A stretch of DNA of 64,000 bases from Verrucomicrobiota bacterium (GTDB lineage Bacteria > Verrucomicrobiota > Verrucomicrobiia > Chthoniobacterales > SZAS-18): positions 44,506 through 108,505 of the forward strand of contig JANXRG010000088.1 of the NCBI GenBank assembly GCA_025353105.1, read 5' to 3'. Of this stretch, positions 20,415 to 29,772 are shown in pieces. Position numbers and translations under genes: made by a program. The notes beneath the pieces were generated by a model, which had not been told where the DNA came from, did no database searches, and saw nothing but the letters and a program-made list of their open reading frames with translations. Within the stretch, counting starts at the first letter, position 1. The number at the start of each line of letters is the position of its first letter.

Positions 20415-20501
20415 CGCGCGGGCACGCTACCGAACCGTTCCCAGATGACAAGGTCAGGTGCGGCCGCGCCGCAGATTTTTATGCCGGAACCTGGGGCTAC
20501 A

Positions 20502-21293
20502 CTAGGGCTTCAGCATCGACTCCAGTTTAACGGCTAAATCCTCGCGCCCGTAGGTGTCGCGCAGGACTCCTTGTTTATCCACCAGCCAGAGAGCGGGAAT
20601 GCTCTGGATGCCGAACTTCACGGCCATTTCGTTCTTCCAGCCGAGACCGTCGAAATATTGCGGCCAGAACATATTCTCGCGCGCGACGACCGCGTCGAGC
20701 TTCGCGCGGTCCTTGTCGAGGCTGATGCCGACAATCTCCACGCCGCGATCCTTGAAGCGATTCATCACTTCCTTGAAGCCGGGCAGATCCTGCATGCACG
20801 GCCCGCACCAGGTGGCCCAGAAGTCGATGACCACGACTTTGCTGCGCAGTGCGGCCAGATCGAACGTGCGCCCGTCCGTTGAGGTGAATTTCAGCTCGAG
20901 CGGTTTGCCGATCCGACCCAGCCGCGCGAGCTGACTCTGCGCGCTCGCCCGCATCCGGTCGGTCGCGACCGGCGCGGCGGCGACGCGTCCAAAAAGCGTC
21001 TTTGCCTCGGCATCGGGGCTCTCGTACGCAATCTCCAAGAGTCCCTCGATCGGCTCCGGGCGCGTGGGGTATTCCACAATCAATTTCTCGACCTCGGCAT
21101 TGAAGAAGATGAGGGCCGCGCGCTCCCCCTTTTCTTTGTAAATGACATCGCGCGCATCGCTCGCCGCCTTGATCTTGACCTTCACGACATCGGGAGTGGG
21201 TTCCGCCGCCCGGGCCGGGAGTGCCGAGGCGAGCAGGGCGAGCACCAATCCGGCGGAGAGGATCCGAGCGGTTGACGGGAAGAGGAATCTCAT
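20502..21293 (-). CDS. TlpA-like secreted thioredoxin-fold protein
   Basis: Signal peptide; VVVIDFWATWCGPCMQDLPGFKEVMNRFKDRGVEIVGISLD. Confidence 0.88.
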   Translation of the reverse strand: MRFLFPSTARILSAGLVLALLASALPARAAEPTPDVVKVKIKAASDARDVIYKEKGERAALIFFNAEVEKLIVEYPTRPEPIEGLLEIAYESPDAEAKTLFGRVAAAPVATDRMRASAQSQLARLGRIGKPLELKFTSTDGRTFDLAALRSKVVVIDFWATWCGPCMQDLPGFKEVMNRFKDRGVEIVGISLDKDRAKLDAVVARENMFWPQYFDGLGWKNEMAVKFGIQSIPALWLVDKQGVLRDTYGREDLAVKLESMLKP

Positions 21294-21381
21294 GCGTTCA
21301 GCCTAAAGCCGCTCAGGGCGCGCTCAAGGCTAAGCCGCATTCAAAACTTGCGTAATCCAAGGCCGGCGACCGATCCCGGGC

Positions 21382-21831
21382 TCATTTTCGTTTTCTGGAA
21401 CGGGCGGGCGGGCTTGGCTGCGGTGTTTTTCGTTTGGGCGGGACCGCGCGCACCGCGCGGGCGGTATCGTCCACCGGATACTGATTCCCGGAATCCTGAT
21501 AATTCTCACCGAGATTGCTCGGCCAGCGATCGAGCACCTGCACCTCCGTTGTGATCACGTTCGTCGCCTGCAGCTCCGCGTAGCACTCGACAACATATTC
21601 CTGCATCGGCTTGCCGCTGATCACGCCGAAATCGATCGTGTGCGAAACGTCGAAGAACCGGACGGCGATCTTGAAATTGTTGATCTTGGTGCGGTTCAGG
21701 CCGGGGTTGTCGACCAGCTCCAGTTTGCCGTCGAGCTTCGTTTTCTTCCGATTCCAAGGCACGCGCAACAAGCCGCGGTACTCAAACGAGAAGCCCTCGA
21801 AATAGTCATGCAGGTCGACGGCAACAATCAC
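21382..21831 (-). CDS. hypothetical protein
   Basis: Open frame with plausible composition, basic PKRKTPQPSPPARSRKRK tail; divergent from the DUF4178 gene. Confidence 0.5.
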   Translation of the reverse strand: MIVAVDLHDYFEGFSFEYRGLLRVPWNRKKTKLDGKLELVDNPGLNRTKINNFKIAVRFFDVSHTIDFGVISGKPMQEYVVECYAELQATNVITTEVQVLDRWPSNLGENYQDSGNQYPVDDTARAVRAVPPKRKTPQPSPPARSRKRK

Positions 21832-21917
21832 GCCGCCAGACTATTTTGGCCCGGGGCGGATGCCCAGCGCAATCAGCGCGCCTTTCCCCTTGCCGTTCAT
21901 TTTCCCGGGCCAGTAGG

Positions 21918-23840
21918 ATGCGCGCAGTGTCCTCGATCCGCGCCTACGATTGCCCGAGCTGCGGTGCGACGCTGACTTTCGAGTCCAGCATCTCGATTTC
22001 GGCGGTTTGCCCGTTCTGCCGCTCGCTCGTCATCCGGCGCGATCTCAACGTTGAGACGCTCGGCACGCTCGCCCAGCTCCCGCCCGATCTCAGTCCGCTC
22101 CAGATCGGCACGACGGGAAATTTTCAGGGCGTCGGCTTCCGCCTCTGCGGCCGCCTGCGCTGGCATTGGACCGGCGGGAGCTGGACCGAGTGGTTCGCCG
22201 AGTGCGGAACCGACGGTTACGTCTGGATCGCGGAGACCCAGGGCTTCTTCACCTTCAGCCGCGAGGTGGAAGCCGGGGAGCTGCCGCGCATGGACGAAAT
22301 CGTCGTCGGGCACAAGCAACCGTTTGGCGAGAAGACGTGGATGGTAATCGACGTGAAGGACGCGGTTTGTGTGGGGGGCGAAGGCGAGCTGCCGGAAGTG
22401 ATCCAGCCCGGCCTGCCCCGCCGCAGCGCGGACCTGCAGGGCAGCCATGGCGAATTCGCCACACTCGAGACGGGGACCAAGGGCACCGAGATGTTCGAGG
22501 GGCGTTACGCGCGTTTCGCCGAGATGAATTTCATGAATCTGCGGCCGGTGCCGGGGTGGACCCCCGGCGCCGAAAACGCGCGCATCGAGGGAAAATCGAC
22601 CAGCTTCTCCTGCCCGAATTGCGCCGCGCCGGTGGAGGTGCGCGCCGCCGGGTTGTCGATGTCGGCCGTCTGCGGCAGTTGCGGCACGATCATCGACACC
22701 TCGGACGAGCGGCATCAAATTCTCGAGAAAGCCGACGCGAAGCTCCGCGATCATCCGCCGAAAATTCCGATCGGCCGGCGCGGCAAGTTCCGCGAAACGG
22801 AGTACGAGGTGATCGGTTTCGTGCGGCGCTCCGACGGTGACGCGGAGTGGTCGGAGTATCTGCTTTTCAATCCGTGGCGCGGCTTTGACTGGCTCGTCAC
22901 TTACAACGGCCATTGGACCTTCGTGGAGCGGATGCTCGAAACGCCGCGCGACAGCGACCCCGCGCCGCTCGGTTTCCGGCTCTACGCTGATTACAAGGCC
23001 AGCGTGGTCGCGGTCCTGGGTGAGTTTTACTGGCAGACCTCCACGTCCGAGCGCACGGACAACCAGGATTTCATCCTGCCGCCGTATGTGCTCTCGCGTG
23101 AGGCGTATCCTGACCTCGCCGAGATCACATGGTCAAAGGGCGAGTACGTCGAAGGCAAGGAAGTCGGCGCGGCCTTTGGAGAGGAGGCGATTGAGGGGCC
23201 GACGGGACTGTATCTCAACCAGCCAAATCCCTTTGCGCAGCGTTGGCAATCGATTCGCCGCCCCATGTTCGTCGCGCTGCTGATCCTGTGCGGCCTGCAG
23301 ATGTATGCGTGCAGCGCGGCGGGTCTGCGGCAGGTCTACAACGGGCAGTTTGTCTTCCGGCGCGCCGAAGCCTCGCGCGTTCTGACAAGTGATCCCATAG
23401 ATTTGAGCGGCAGCGCCTCGAAGGTGACGATCGAGGGCTTCGCCAACGTCGCAAATAATTGGCTCAACCTCGACGTCGGTCTCCTCGACGAAGCGACCGG
23501 CAATCGGTTTGAGAAGGATCTCGAGATTGAGTTTTACTCGGGCACCGACTCCGACGGTTTCTGGTCGGAAGGAAGCAAGCAGGCCGCCGGAACAATCAGC
23601 GGCGTGCCACCGGGAAAATATCGCCTGACGATTGAGCCCGACGCGGATCCCAAGATCAATGAGATGCCGTTTTCCGTCCGCGTAAACCGCGGCGGCGTGT
23701 TTTGGTCAAATTTCCTGATGACGCTTGCCGCGCTCCTCCTCTATCCGATGTACCTGCTCATTCGATCCTCGTCGTTCGAGCGGGCGCGCTGGTCGGAGAG
23801 CGATATCTCGCCGGAGTCGTCCGGCGGCAGTGACGAATAA
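21918..23840 (+). CDS. DUF4178 domain protein: two zinc-ribbon-like CPxC units, two DUF4178-like regions, C-terminal TM segments
   Basis: YDCPSCGATLTFESS...CPFCRSLV and FSCPNCAAPVEVRAAG...CGSCGTII; repeated LLFNPWRGFDWLVTYNGHW-type body; C-terminal TM helices. ORF 21846-23840; start near MRAVSSIRAYDCPSCG. Confidence 0.75.
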   Translation: MRAVSSIRAYDCPSCGATLTFESSISISAVCPFCRSLVIRRDLNVETLGTLAQLPPDLSPLQIGTTGNFQGVGFRLCGRLRWHWTGGSWTEWFAECGTDGYVWIAETQGFFTFSREVEAGELPRMDEIVVGHKQPFGEKTWMVIDVKDAVCVGGEGELPEVIQPGLPRRSADLQGSHGEFATLETGTKGTEMFEGRYARFAEMNFMNLRPVPGWTPGAENARIEGKSTSFSCPNCAAPVEVRAAGLSMSAVCGSCGTIIDTSDERHQILEKADAKLRDHPPKIPIGRRGKFRETEYEVIGFVRRSDGDAEWSEYLLFNPWRGFDWLVTYNGHWTFVERMLETPRDSDPAPLGFRLYADYKASVVAVLGEFYWQTSTSERTDNQDFILPPYVLSREAYPDLAEITWSKGEYVEGKEVGAAFGEEAIEGPTGLYLNQPNPFAQRWQSIRRPMFVALLILCGLQMYACSAAGLRQVYNGQFVFRRAEASRVLTSDPIDLSGSASKVTIEGFANVANNWLNLDVGLLDEATGNRFEKDLEIEFYSGTDSDGFWSEGSKQAAGTISGVPPGKYRLTIEPDADPKINEMPFSVRVNRGGVFWSNFLMTLAALLLYPMYLLIRSSSFERARWSESDISPESSGGSDE

Positions 23841-23867
23841 CCGCGCTGATTTCCACCCCACGCCACC

Positions 23868-24017
23868 ATGCTCCGTCATCCCATCTACCTGTTTCTCTGC
23901 GCCACCGGTTGCGCCTACCTGCTGTGGTCGAATGCGCGCGGCTTCAGTCCGTTTTACGCCTCCCAACCCTCCACCAGCGCCAGCCGGGCTTCCGGGGCGC
24001 GCCTACTGCACAAATGA
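23868..24017 (+). CDS. 49-aa single-TM peptide inside the DUF4178/DUF350 cassette
   Basis: Read from sequence: MLRHPIYLFLCATGCAYLLWSNARGFSPFYASQPSTSASRASGARLLHK*; fills the gap between DUF4178 and DUF350 genes. Confidence 0.55.
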   Translation: MLRHPIYLFLCATGCAYLLWSNARGFSPFYASQPSTSASRASGARLLHK

Positions 24018-24020
24018 ATT

Positions 24021-24230
24021 ATGAACCTGAACACCACCGCCATCCTTAACTCCGTCATCTTCGCCGTGCTCGGCGTGGTGATCTTCTGCGTCGGGTTCGT
24101 CCTCCTCGACAAACTCACGCCGTATCACCTTTGGAAGGAATTGACCGAACACCAGAACGTCGCGCTCGCCATCGTTGTCGGCTTCGGCATCCTCGGCATC
24201 TGCACGATTATTGCGGCCGCGATTCATTGA
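24021..24230 (+). CDS. DUF350 (YjfL-like) small membrane protein
   Basis: LNSVIFAVLGVVIFCVGFVLLDKLTPYHLWKELTEHQNVALAIVVGFGILGICTIIAAAIH. Confidence 0.82.
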   Translation: MNLNTTAILNSVIFAVLGVVIFCVGFVLLDKLTPYHLWKELTEHQNVALAIVVGFGILGICTIIAAAIH

Positions 24231-24287
24231 TTCGCCCGGCGCTGAATCAGCGGCCCGCCGCGTCGCGTCCGCGCCCGCTCCCCGCGC

Positions 24288-25808
24288 ATGAGCACGATGT
24301 CTGATCGCTCCACCCGCCTGCTGCTGCTGGCGTCGGTCTTTGCGATCGCCACGTGCGGACTGATTTATGAATTGATCGCCGGCACGCTCGCGAGCTATCT
24401 GCTGGGCGATTCGGTCACGCAATTCTCCACCGTCATCGGCGTGTACCTCTTCGCCATGGGCATCGGCTCATGGCTTTCGAAATACGTCGAGCGCAACGTG
24501 CTCGGCACGTTCATCCAGACCGAGTTGTTCATCGGCCTGATCGGCGGTTCCTCGGCCGCCGTGCTTTTCCTGCTCTTCGCGCAGATCAACTCCTTCCGCG
24601 TACTGCTGTATGCACTCGTGCTGATCATCGGCGCGCTGGTCGGGCTCGAAATTCCGCTGTTGCTGCGCATCCTCAAAGATCGGCTCGCGTTCAAGGATCT
24701 CGTTTCGAAGGTTTTCACGTTTGATTACATCGGCGCACTCCTCGCGTCGCTGCTCTTCCCGCTCGTGCTGGTCCCGCATCTCGGACTCGTGCGGGCCGGA
24801 TTTCTCTTCGGCATCCTGAATGTGCTCGTCGGCCTTGTGACCGTGTGGCTGCTGCGCGAGCAAGTGCCTTGGGCGCGCGGACACGCCGGGACCGGGTTCG
24901 TGATCCTCGCCGTCCTCCTCACCGGGTTTGCGCAATCGGACCGCATCATGACATGGTCGGAAGGCGCGACGTACTCCGACCCGGTCATCCACGCCCGCTC
25001 GTCGCCATACCAGCGCATCATCCTCACGCGCGCCGGCAACGACCTCCGGCTCTATCTCAACGGCAACCTGCAGTTCAGCCAGCGCGACGAGTACCGTTAT
25101 CACGAGGCGCTCGTCCATCCGGGCCTCGCGCGCGTGCCGCGCCGCGAGCGCGTGCTTGTCCTCGGCGGCGGCGACGGCCTCGCCGTGCGCGAAATCCTGA
25201 AATATCCGGACGTTCGTGAAGTGACGCTCGTGGACCTCGACGCGCAGATCACGAATCTCTTTTCCACGCAGGAACTCCTCGTGGAACTCAACGAGGGCGC
25301 GCTGCGTTCGCCAAAGGTCAAGGTCATCAATCAGGACGCCTTTATCTGGCTTAAACAGCAGACCGAAAAATTCGATTTTATCATCGCCGACTTTCCCGAC
25401 CCCTCGAATTTTTCCGTCGGCAAGCTCTACACCACGGCCTTCTACCGCGAGGTTCGCCGCGTTCTGCATCCGGATGGCGCGGTGGTGATCCAAAGCACCT
25501 CGCCGTACGTCGCGCGGCGATCCTTTTGGTGCGTGGTGCACACGCTCGACGCGTCGGGCTTCGTGACGGAGCCGTACCACGTTTATGTGCCGTCGTTCGG
25601 CGAATGGGGCTTCGTGCTCGCCGCGCCCCAGTCGCTGGCGCCGGTGGCCGACCTGCCGCCGGGCCTGCGTTTTCTCACGCCCGAAACGCTCGCCGGCCTG
25701 TTCCGCTTTCCGCCCGACATGGGCGATGTGCCGACGGAGGTGAACCGACTCAATAATCAGGCGCTCGTCCGAATGTTCGAAGAGGAGTGGAAGCAGTACG
25801 TCCATTGA
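24288..25808 (+). CDS. polyamine aminopropyltransferase (SpeE-like) with N-terminal multi-TM domain
   Basis: About 6 TM segments, then DLRLYLNGNLQFSQRDEYRYHEALVHPGL, VLVLGGGDGLAVREILKYP, DFIIADFPDPSN spermidine synthase motifs. Confidence 0.9.
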   Translation: MSTMSDRSTRLLLLASVFAIATCGLIYELIAGTLASYLLGDSVTQFSTVIGVYLFAMGIGSWLSKYVERNVLGTFIQTELFIGLIGGSSAAVLFLLFAQINSFRVLLYALVLIIGALVGLEIPLLLRILKDRLAFKDLVSKVFTFDYIGALLASLLFPLVLVPHLGLVRAGFLFGILNVLVGLVTVWLLREQVPWARGHAGTGFVILAVLLTGFAQSDRIMTWSEGATYSDPVIHARSSPYQRIILTRAGNDLRLYLNGNLQFSQRDEYRYHEALVHPGLARVPRRERVLVLGGGDGLAVREILKYPDVREVTLVDLDAQITNLFSTQELLVELNEGALRSPKVKVINQDAFIWLKQQTEKFDFIIADFPDPSNFSVGKLYTTAFYREVRRVLHPDGAVVIQSTSPYVARRSFWCVVHTLDASGFVTEPYHVYVPSFGEWGFVLAAPQSLAPVADLPPGLRFLTPETLAGLFRFPPDMGDVPTEVNRLNNQALVRMFEEEWKQYVH

Positions 25809-25821
25809 AATTCCCAACGTC

Positions 25822-25845
25822 GGATGCCGAACGCCGAATGAACTT
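25822..25845. repeat. short dispersed repeat (atgccgaacgccgaatga type)
   Basis: cggatgccgaacgccgaatgaa; related to the reverse complement of cattcggcgttcgcacttcggcattcgg in the uvrB insertion. Confidence 0.5.
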
Positions 25846-27448
25846 ACCGGGAATCACGAGGCGGCGGTTTCTGGGCGTCGCGACGGGCGCCGCGCTGTTG
25901 GCGGGATGTTCGCGCCGGACCACGCGGGTGATTCCGGGAGAGATAGTTGGTCCGTCGCGCGAGCGTGGACACCGGCTGCGGGACGGCGGATTTCCGGCCG
26001 CCAACACGATGGAGCGCCAGGGCGTGGTGATCGTCGGCGGCGGCATCGCGGGATTGGCGGCGGCGCGACAACTGAGGAAGAGCGGTCAGGAGGATTTCGT
26101 CCTGTTGGAGTTGGAAGATCACACGGGTGGCAATTCGTCGCACGGCGCGAACGCGGTGAGTGCGTTTCCGTGGGGCGCACACTATGTTTCGCTTCCACCC
26201 AACGACGCGCGCGAAGTCATCGAGCTTTACGAAGAACTGGGATTAATCACCGGGCGCGATGCGGCGGGGCGCGCGATCTACGACGAAACGGCGCTGGTGG
26301 CAGATCCCGCGGAGCGGCTGTGGGTTCTCGGGCGGTGGCAGGAGGGGTTGATTCCGAAGGTCGGCGCGTCCGACGCGGACCTGCGCGAGTACACCGCGTT
26401 CACCGCGAAGATGGCCGAGTTCAAAGCAGCCCGCGGGCGCGACGGACGCCGCGCGTTCACAATTCCAGTCGATCGCAGTTCGCAGGACGACGCGTTTACG
26501 GCGCTTGATCGGATGACCATGACGCAGTGGCTCGACGCGCAGGGCTATCGCTCGGAAAGGCTGCGCTGGTATGTCGATTACGCGTGCCGCGATGATTTCG
26601 GGGGAACGCGGGATCAGGTCTCGGCGTGGGCCGGCCTTCATTATTTCGCGGCGCGCGACGGCGTTGCCTCCAACGCCGAAAATGATGTGGTCCTGACGTG
26701 GCCCGAAGGCAACGGCTGGCTGGAAAAGAGACTACGCGAACCGAATGCGGACCGCATCCGCGCGGGACTCGTCGCGTGGAACATCGAGCCGGCGCCGGAC
26801 GGCGGCGTTCGGATCGATGCGTTCGATTTCCGGCGCGCACAGAGCATCCGCTTCGAGGCGCGCGCGGCGATTGTGTGTGTGCCGCGTTTCGTAGCGCACC
26901 GTCTCTGCGCTGCGCTGCGGGGTCGGCCGGCGGAGCCGCTGGAGTACGGACCGTGGGTGGTCGCCAACCTCACGCTCGGCGAACGCCCCGGCGGCCGCGG
27001 CTTCGCCCCGGCCTGGGACAATGTGTTCTTCGACAGCCGCTCGCTCGGCTACGTGAACGCGTCGCACCAGCGACTCGACCGCGAGGTGGGCCCGGCGGTT
27101 ATCACATGGTACAGCGCGCTTTGCGATGGTCCGGCTGCGGCGGAGCGCGCGAAGGCGTTTGATCGGACGCACGCCGACTGGTGCGACCTGGTCCTCGCGG
27201 ATTTGCGCCGCGCGCATCGCGAGATCGATGAGACCGTGCGCAAGATCGACGTGTGCGTCTGGGGTCACGGAATGATCCGACCCGTGCCCGGCTTGATTTC
27301 GGGCGAAGCGCGCCGCCGCATGGCCCAGCCGATCGGTCCGATTCATTTCGCGCACAGCGATCTGAGTGGCCTCTCGATCTTCGAGGAGGCCTACACGCGC
27401 GGCCTGCTGGCCGCGTCGGACGTCGCGGAGCAATTAAGACCGGCGTGA
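25838..27448 (+). CDS. Tat-exported lipoprotein FAD-dependent oxidoreductase (amine oxidase-like)
   Basis: N-terminus MNLPGITRRRFLGVATGAALLAGC (twin-Arg plus lipobox), then GVVIVGGGIAGLAAARQLRKSGQEDFVLLELEDHTGGNSSHG dinucleotide-binding motif. Confidence 0.83.
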   Translation: MNLPGITRRRFLGVATGAALLAGCSRRTTRVIPGEIVGPSRERGHRLRDGGFPAANTMERQGVVIVGGGIAGLAAARQLRKSGQEDFVLLELEDHTGGNSSHGANAVSAFPWGAHYVSLPPNDAREVIELYEELGLITGRDAAGRAIYDETALVADPAERLWVLGRWQEGLIPKVGASDADLREYTAFTAKMAEFKAARGRDGRRAFTIPVDRSSQDDAFTALDRMTMTQWLDAQGYRSERLRWYVDYACRDDFGGTRDQVSAWAGLHYFAARDGVASNAENDVVLTWPEGNGWLEKRLREPNADRIRAGLVAWNIEPAPDGGVRIDAFDFRRAQSIRFEARAAIVCVPRFVAHRLCAALRGRPAEPLEYGPWVVANLTLGERPGGRGFAPAWDNVFFDSRSLGYVNASHQRLDREVGPAVITWYSALCDGPAAAERAKAFDRTHADWCDLVLADLRRAHREIDETVRKIDVCVWGHGMIRPVPGLISGEARRRMAQPIGPIHFAHSDLSGLSIFEEAYTRGLLAASDVAEQLRPA

Positions 27449-27489
27449 CTTCGACGCATCATGCCATCATTCTTAACGACGCATCATCC

Positions 27490-27840
27490 ATGACTCTGCT
27501 CGGCCTTCATTCCCTTTTTGATCTGCACGACTGCGACGCGGCGCGGCTCGCCGACTGCGAAGTGGTACGGACCGCGCTGCTCGAGGCCGTACGGCAAAGC
27601 GGCGGGACGATTGTCGCGGACACCTTTCATCAATTCAGCCCGCACGGCGTCAGCGGCGTCGTCATCATTGCGGAATCGCACGTCACAATTCACACTTGGC
27701 CGGAGCGCGCGTTTGCGGCGGTGGATTTGTTCACGTGCAGTGCGACGCTCGACCACGCGCTGGTCGAACGGCATGTCGCCGCCGCCCTGGGTGCGCGGCG
27801 CGTGCAGCGCCAAACCGTCGCGCGCGGCACCACGCAATAG
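27490..27840 (+). CDS. speD: S-adenosylmethionine decarboxylase proenzyme (bacterial class)
   Basis: FSPHGVSGVVIIAESHVTIHTWPERAFAAVDLFTC. Confidence 0.9.
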   Translation: MTLLGLHSLFDLHDCDAARLADCEVVRTALLEAVRQSGGTIVADTFHQFSPHGVSGVVIIAESHVTIHTWPERAFAAVDLFTCSATLDHALVERHVAAALGARRVQRQTVARGTTQ

Positions 27841-27843
27841 TTC

Positions 27844-28569
27844 CTACCGAAAGCGCATGTCGTATTCGCGCGAAATTCGGACTAATGCAGACGAGTATTC
27901 CATGCCCGTCTGCGCATGATTTACCCATTCAAATGGGTACGGAGGAACATTCGTCGCGCGAAAATTTAAGATCTGGAAATCAAAGAATCTGGGTTTGGCA
28001 CGAGCGAGCAATCGCGCTTCCGCTTCGGCGGCCTCCTGAATCGGATGGCGGTAGCCTCCCTTTCCGTCCGTAGGAAACGGGCGTTGACCTTCATACGACG
28101 TGTACGCAGAAGCGTGATTTATGCCTACAAAAGCAACCGTGATCGGATTTCCTCCGGTGCTCTTAAATTCGTCAACCTGCCGCTCCAAGTCACCGATGAC
28201 GCGATCAATTTGTTTGATCATGGACTTAGCCAAGATCTTCGTTTCGGCGCCAATCTGGATGTTTGCGACTGGTCCTCGCGCGACAATCAGGCCTTCGGTT
28301 GTTATCGCTGCCACAGTTGGAACGAGCTCGCCAAAGGTTCCGTCACCTCTGCGTGAGTTCTTTCCAACGGCGAGATTCCTCGTGTTGGCAACGCACTCGT
28401 GGCGATGGACACGCTCGGCAAAGAGACTGGACCTACCGAGCGTCACGAGATCCTCGTAGAGTTGAACCGCAACCAAATCTCCCAGCGAAGAGTTTCGATG
28501 GTTGTATTGCTTGCGGTCGAAGAGTTCCCGAAATGTCTTTAGGAGTGCGAAATCAACGGGTGCGTTCAT
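27844..28569 (-). CDS. putative Type II restriction endonuclease
   Basis: 4-bp ATGA overlap with upstream DNA methyltransferase; possible ExK catalytic element (VANIQIGAETKILAKSMIKQIDRV); family not recognised. Confidence 0.65.
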   Translation of the reverse strand: MNAPVDFALLKTFRELFDRKQYNHRNSSLGDLVAVQLYEDLVTLGRSSLFAERVHRHECVANTRNLAVGKNSRRGDGTFGELVPTVAAITTEGLIVARGPVANIQIGAETKILAKSMIKQIDRVIGDLERQVDEFKSTGGNPITVAFVGINHASAYTSYEGQRPFPTDGKGGYRHPIQEAAEAEARLLARAKPRFFDFQILNFRATNVPPYPFEWVNHAQTGMEYSSALVRISREYDMRFR

Positions 28570-29555
28570 TTCTGTTCAGTGAGAATGCGATGGTCGGTCG
28601 CCCCAAACATTCGGCCCTGCGCAGCCGCAACGCTCAATCGTTCGTGGGCCATCCGCAAATAGGCGGGTTCAATTTCGTTGCCCACGCTATTTCGCCCAGC
28701 CGATAGAGCCGCCAGCGAGGTGCTTCCCGTTCCCAAAAACGGGTCCAGAATCGTGTCACCTGCGAAGGAGAACATTTTGATCAGTCGTTCCGCCAACGAA
28801 ATCGGGTATGGAGCTGGGTGCCCCCGGCGGGTGGACTCGCCTTTGATGTCATTCCAAGAGGACCGCGTCCACGATTGCATTTCGTCTTTCGTGAGCATTG
28901 AAAGCGCCCGCTGCAGCGTCGACGGAGACCGATACTCACCGCCTTTGCGCAAGAACAAGATATACTCGATATCGTTCTTAATAATGGCACCAGGCTGATA
29001 CGGCTTTCCGTAAAATCCCGCTCCATTGCCTTCGGACTCGGTCACTCCGTTAGCAATCTTCTGCCAGAGGATTGGGGTCAGACAATCGAGTTTTAGTCGG
29101 CGAGTCCGAACTTGAATATCAGCGTGCAGCGGCATCACGAGGTGCCTTCCGTTGCGTTTGCGCGGGATGCATACGTCACCAACAACACAGCAAACGCGTC
29201 CCCCGGGCGCAAGCACCCGGCGGCACTCAGCCCAGACCTTATCCAATTCGGTAAGGAAAAGCTCGTAGTCGTCAATCTCGCCGAGTTGACCATCATTCTT
29301 CTCGTACTCCTTAAGAGTCCAATATGGCGGAGACGTAACTACCAAGTGCACCGTCCCATCTGGAATCCACGAAAGATCGCGCGCGTCCCCGAGATGCAAC
29401 CGGTGGGTTGTTCGATCAAATGGTGCAGGCCAAGGCAGGTTTCGAAAAATCCCATTGGCGCGCAACATCTTCTCCACAGCTCCTTGGGCATTGTCTGCTG
29501 GAGGTAGGTCGCTGATCACCGCTGCTGCTGATTGAAAGGCGCCTTCTGCGTCCAT
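28566..29555 (-). CDS. site-specific DNA methyltransferase (amino-methyltransferase, TSPPY type)
   Basis: LVVTSPPYWTLKEY (motif IV) before ILDPFLGTGSTSLAALSAGRNSVGNEIEPAYL (motif I). Confidence 0.92.
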   Translation of the reverse strand: MDAEGAFQSAAAVISDLPPADNAQGAVEKMLRANGIFRNLPWPAPFDRTTHRLHLGDARDLSWIPDGTVHLVVTSPPYWTLKEYEKNDGQLGEIDDYELFLTELDKVWAECRRVLAPGGRVCCVVGDVCIPRKRNGRHLVMPLHADIQVRTRRLKLDCLTPILWQKIANGVTESEGNGAGFYGKPYQPGAIIKNDIEYILFLRKGGEYRSPSTLQRALSMLTKDEMQSWTRSSWNDIKGESTRRGHPAPYPISLAERLIKMFSFAGDTILDPFLGTGSTSLAALSAGRNSVGNEIEPAYLRMAHERLSVAAAQGRMFGATDHRILTEQK

Positions 29556-29772
29556 GATGCGGCCGGTCTGGATCGGCGAACGCCCGGCGCGAGATCGCGC
29601 GCTCCGCCGCTTCCCAATTTTCGGCGGCGGTCCTGTGATCTTCACGCTGAAAGGATGCACGATTTGAACCAAATGCGAAAGGACTTATCGCCTGAAGGCG
29701 TTTCTCCTTCGTGTTCGCTCCCCGTCACCGACGCTTGCGATCGTCCGGGCCGAATCCTATCTTGTAAGCACC

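Noticed and set aside
24468-25817. 449-aa minus-strand ORF over speE
   Set aside because: Antisense to a clear aminopropyltransferase; charged low-complexity translation
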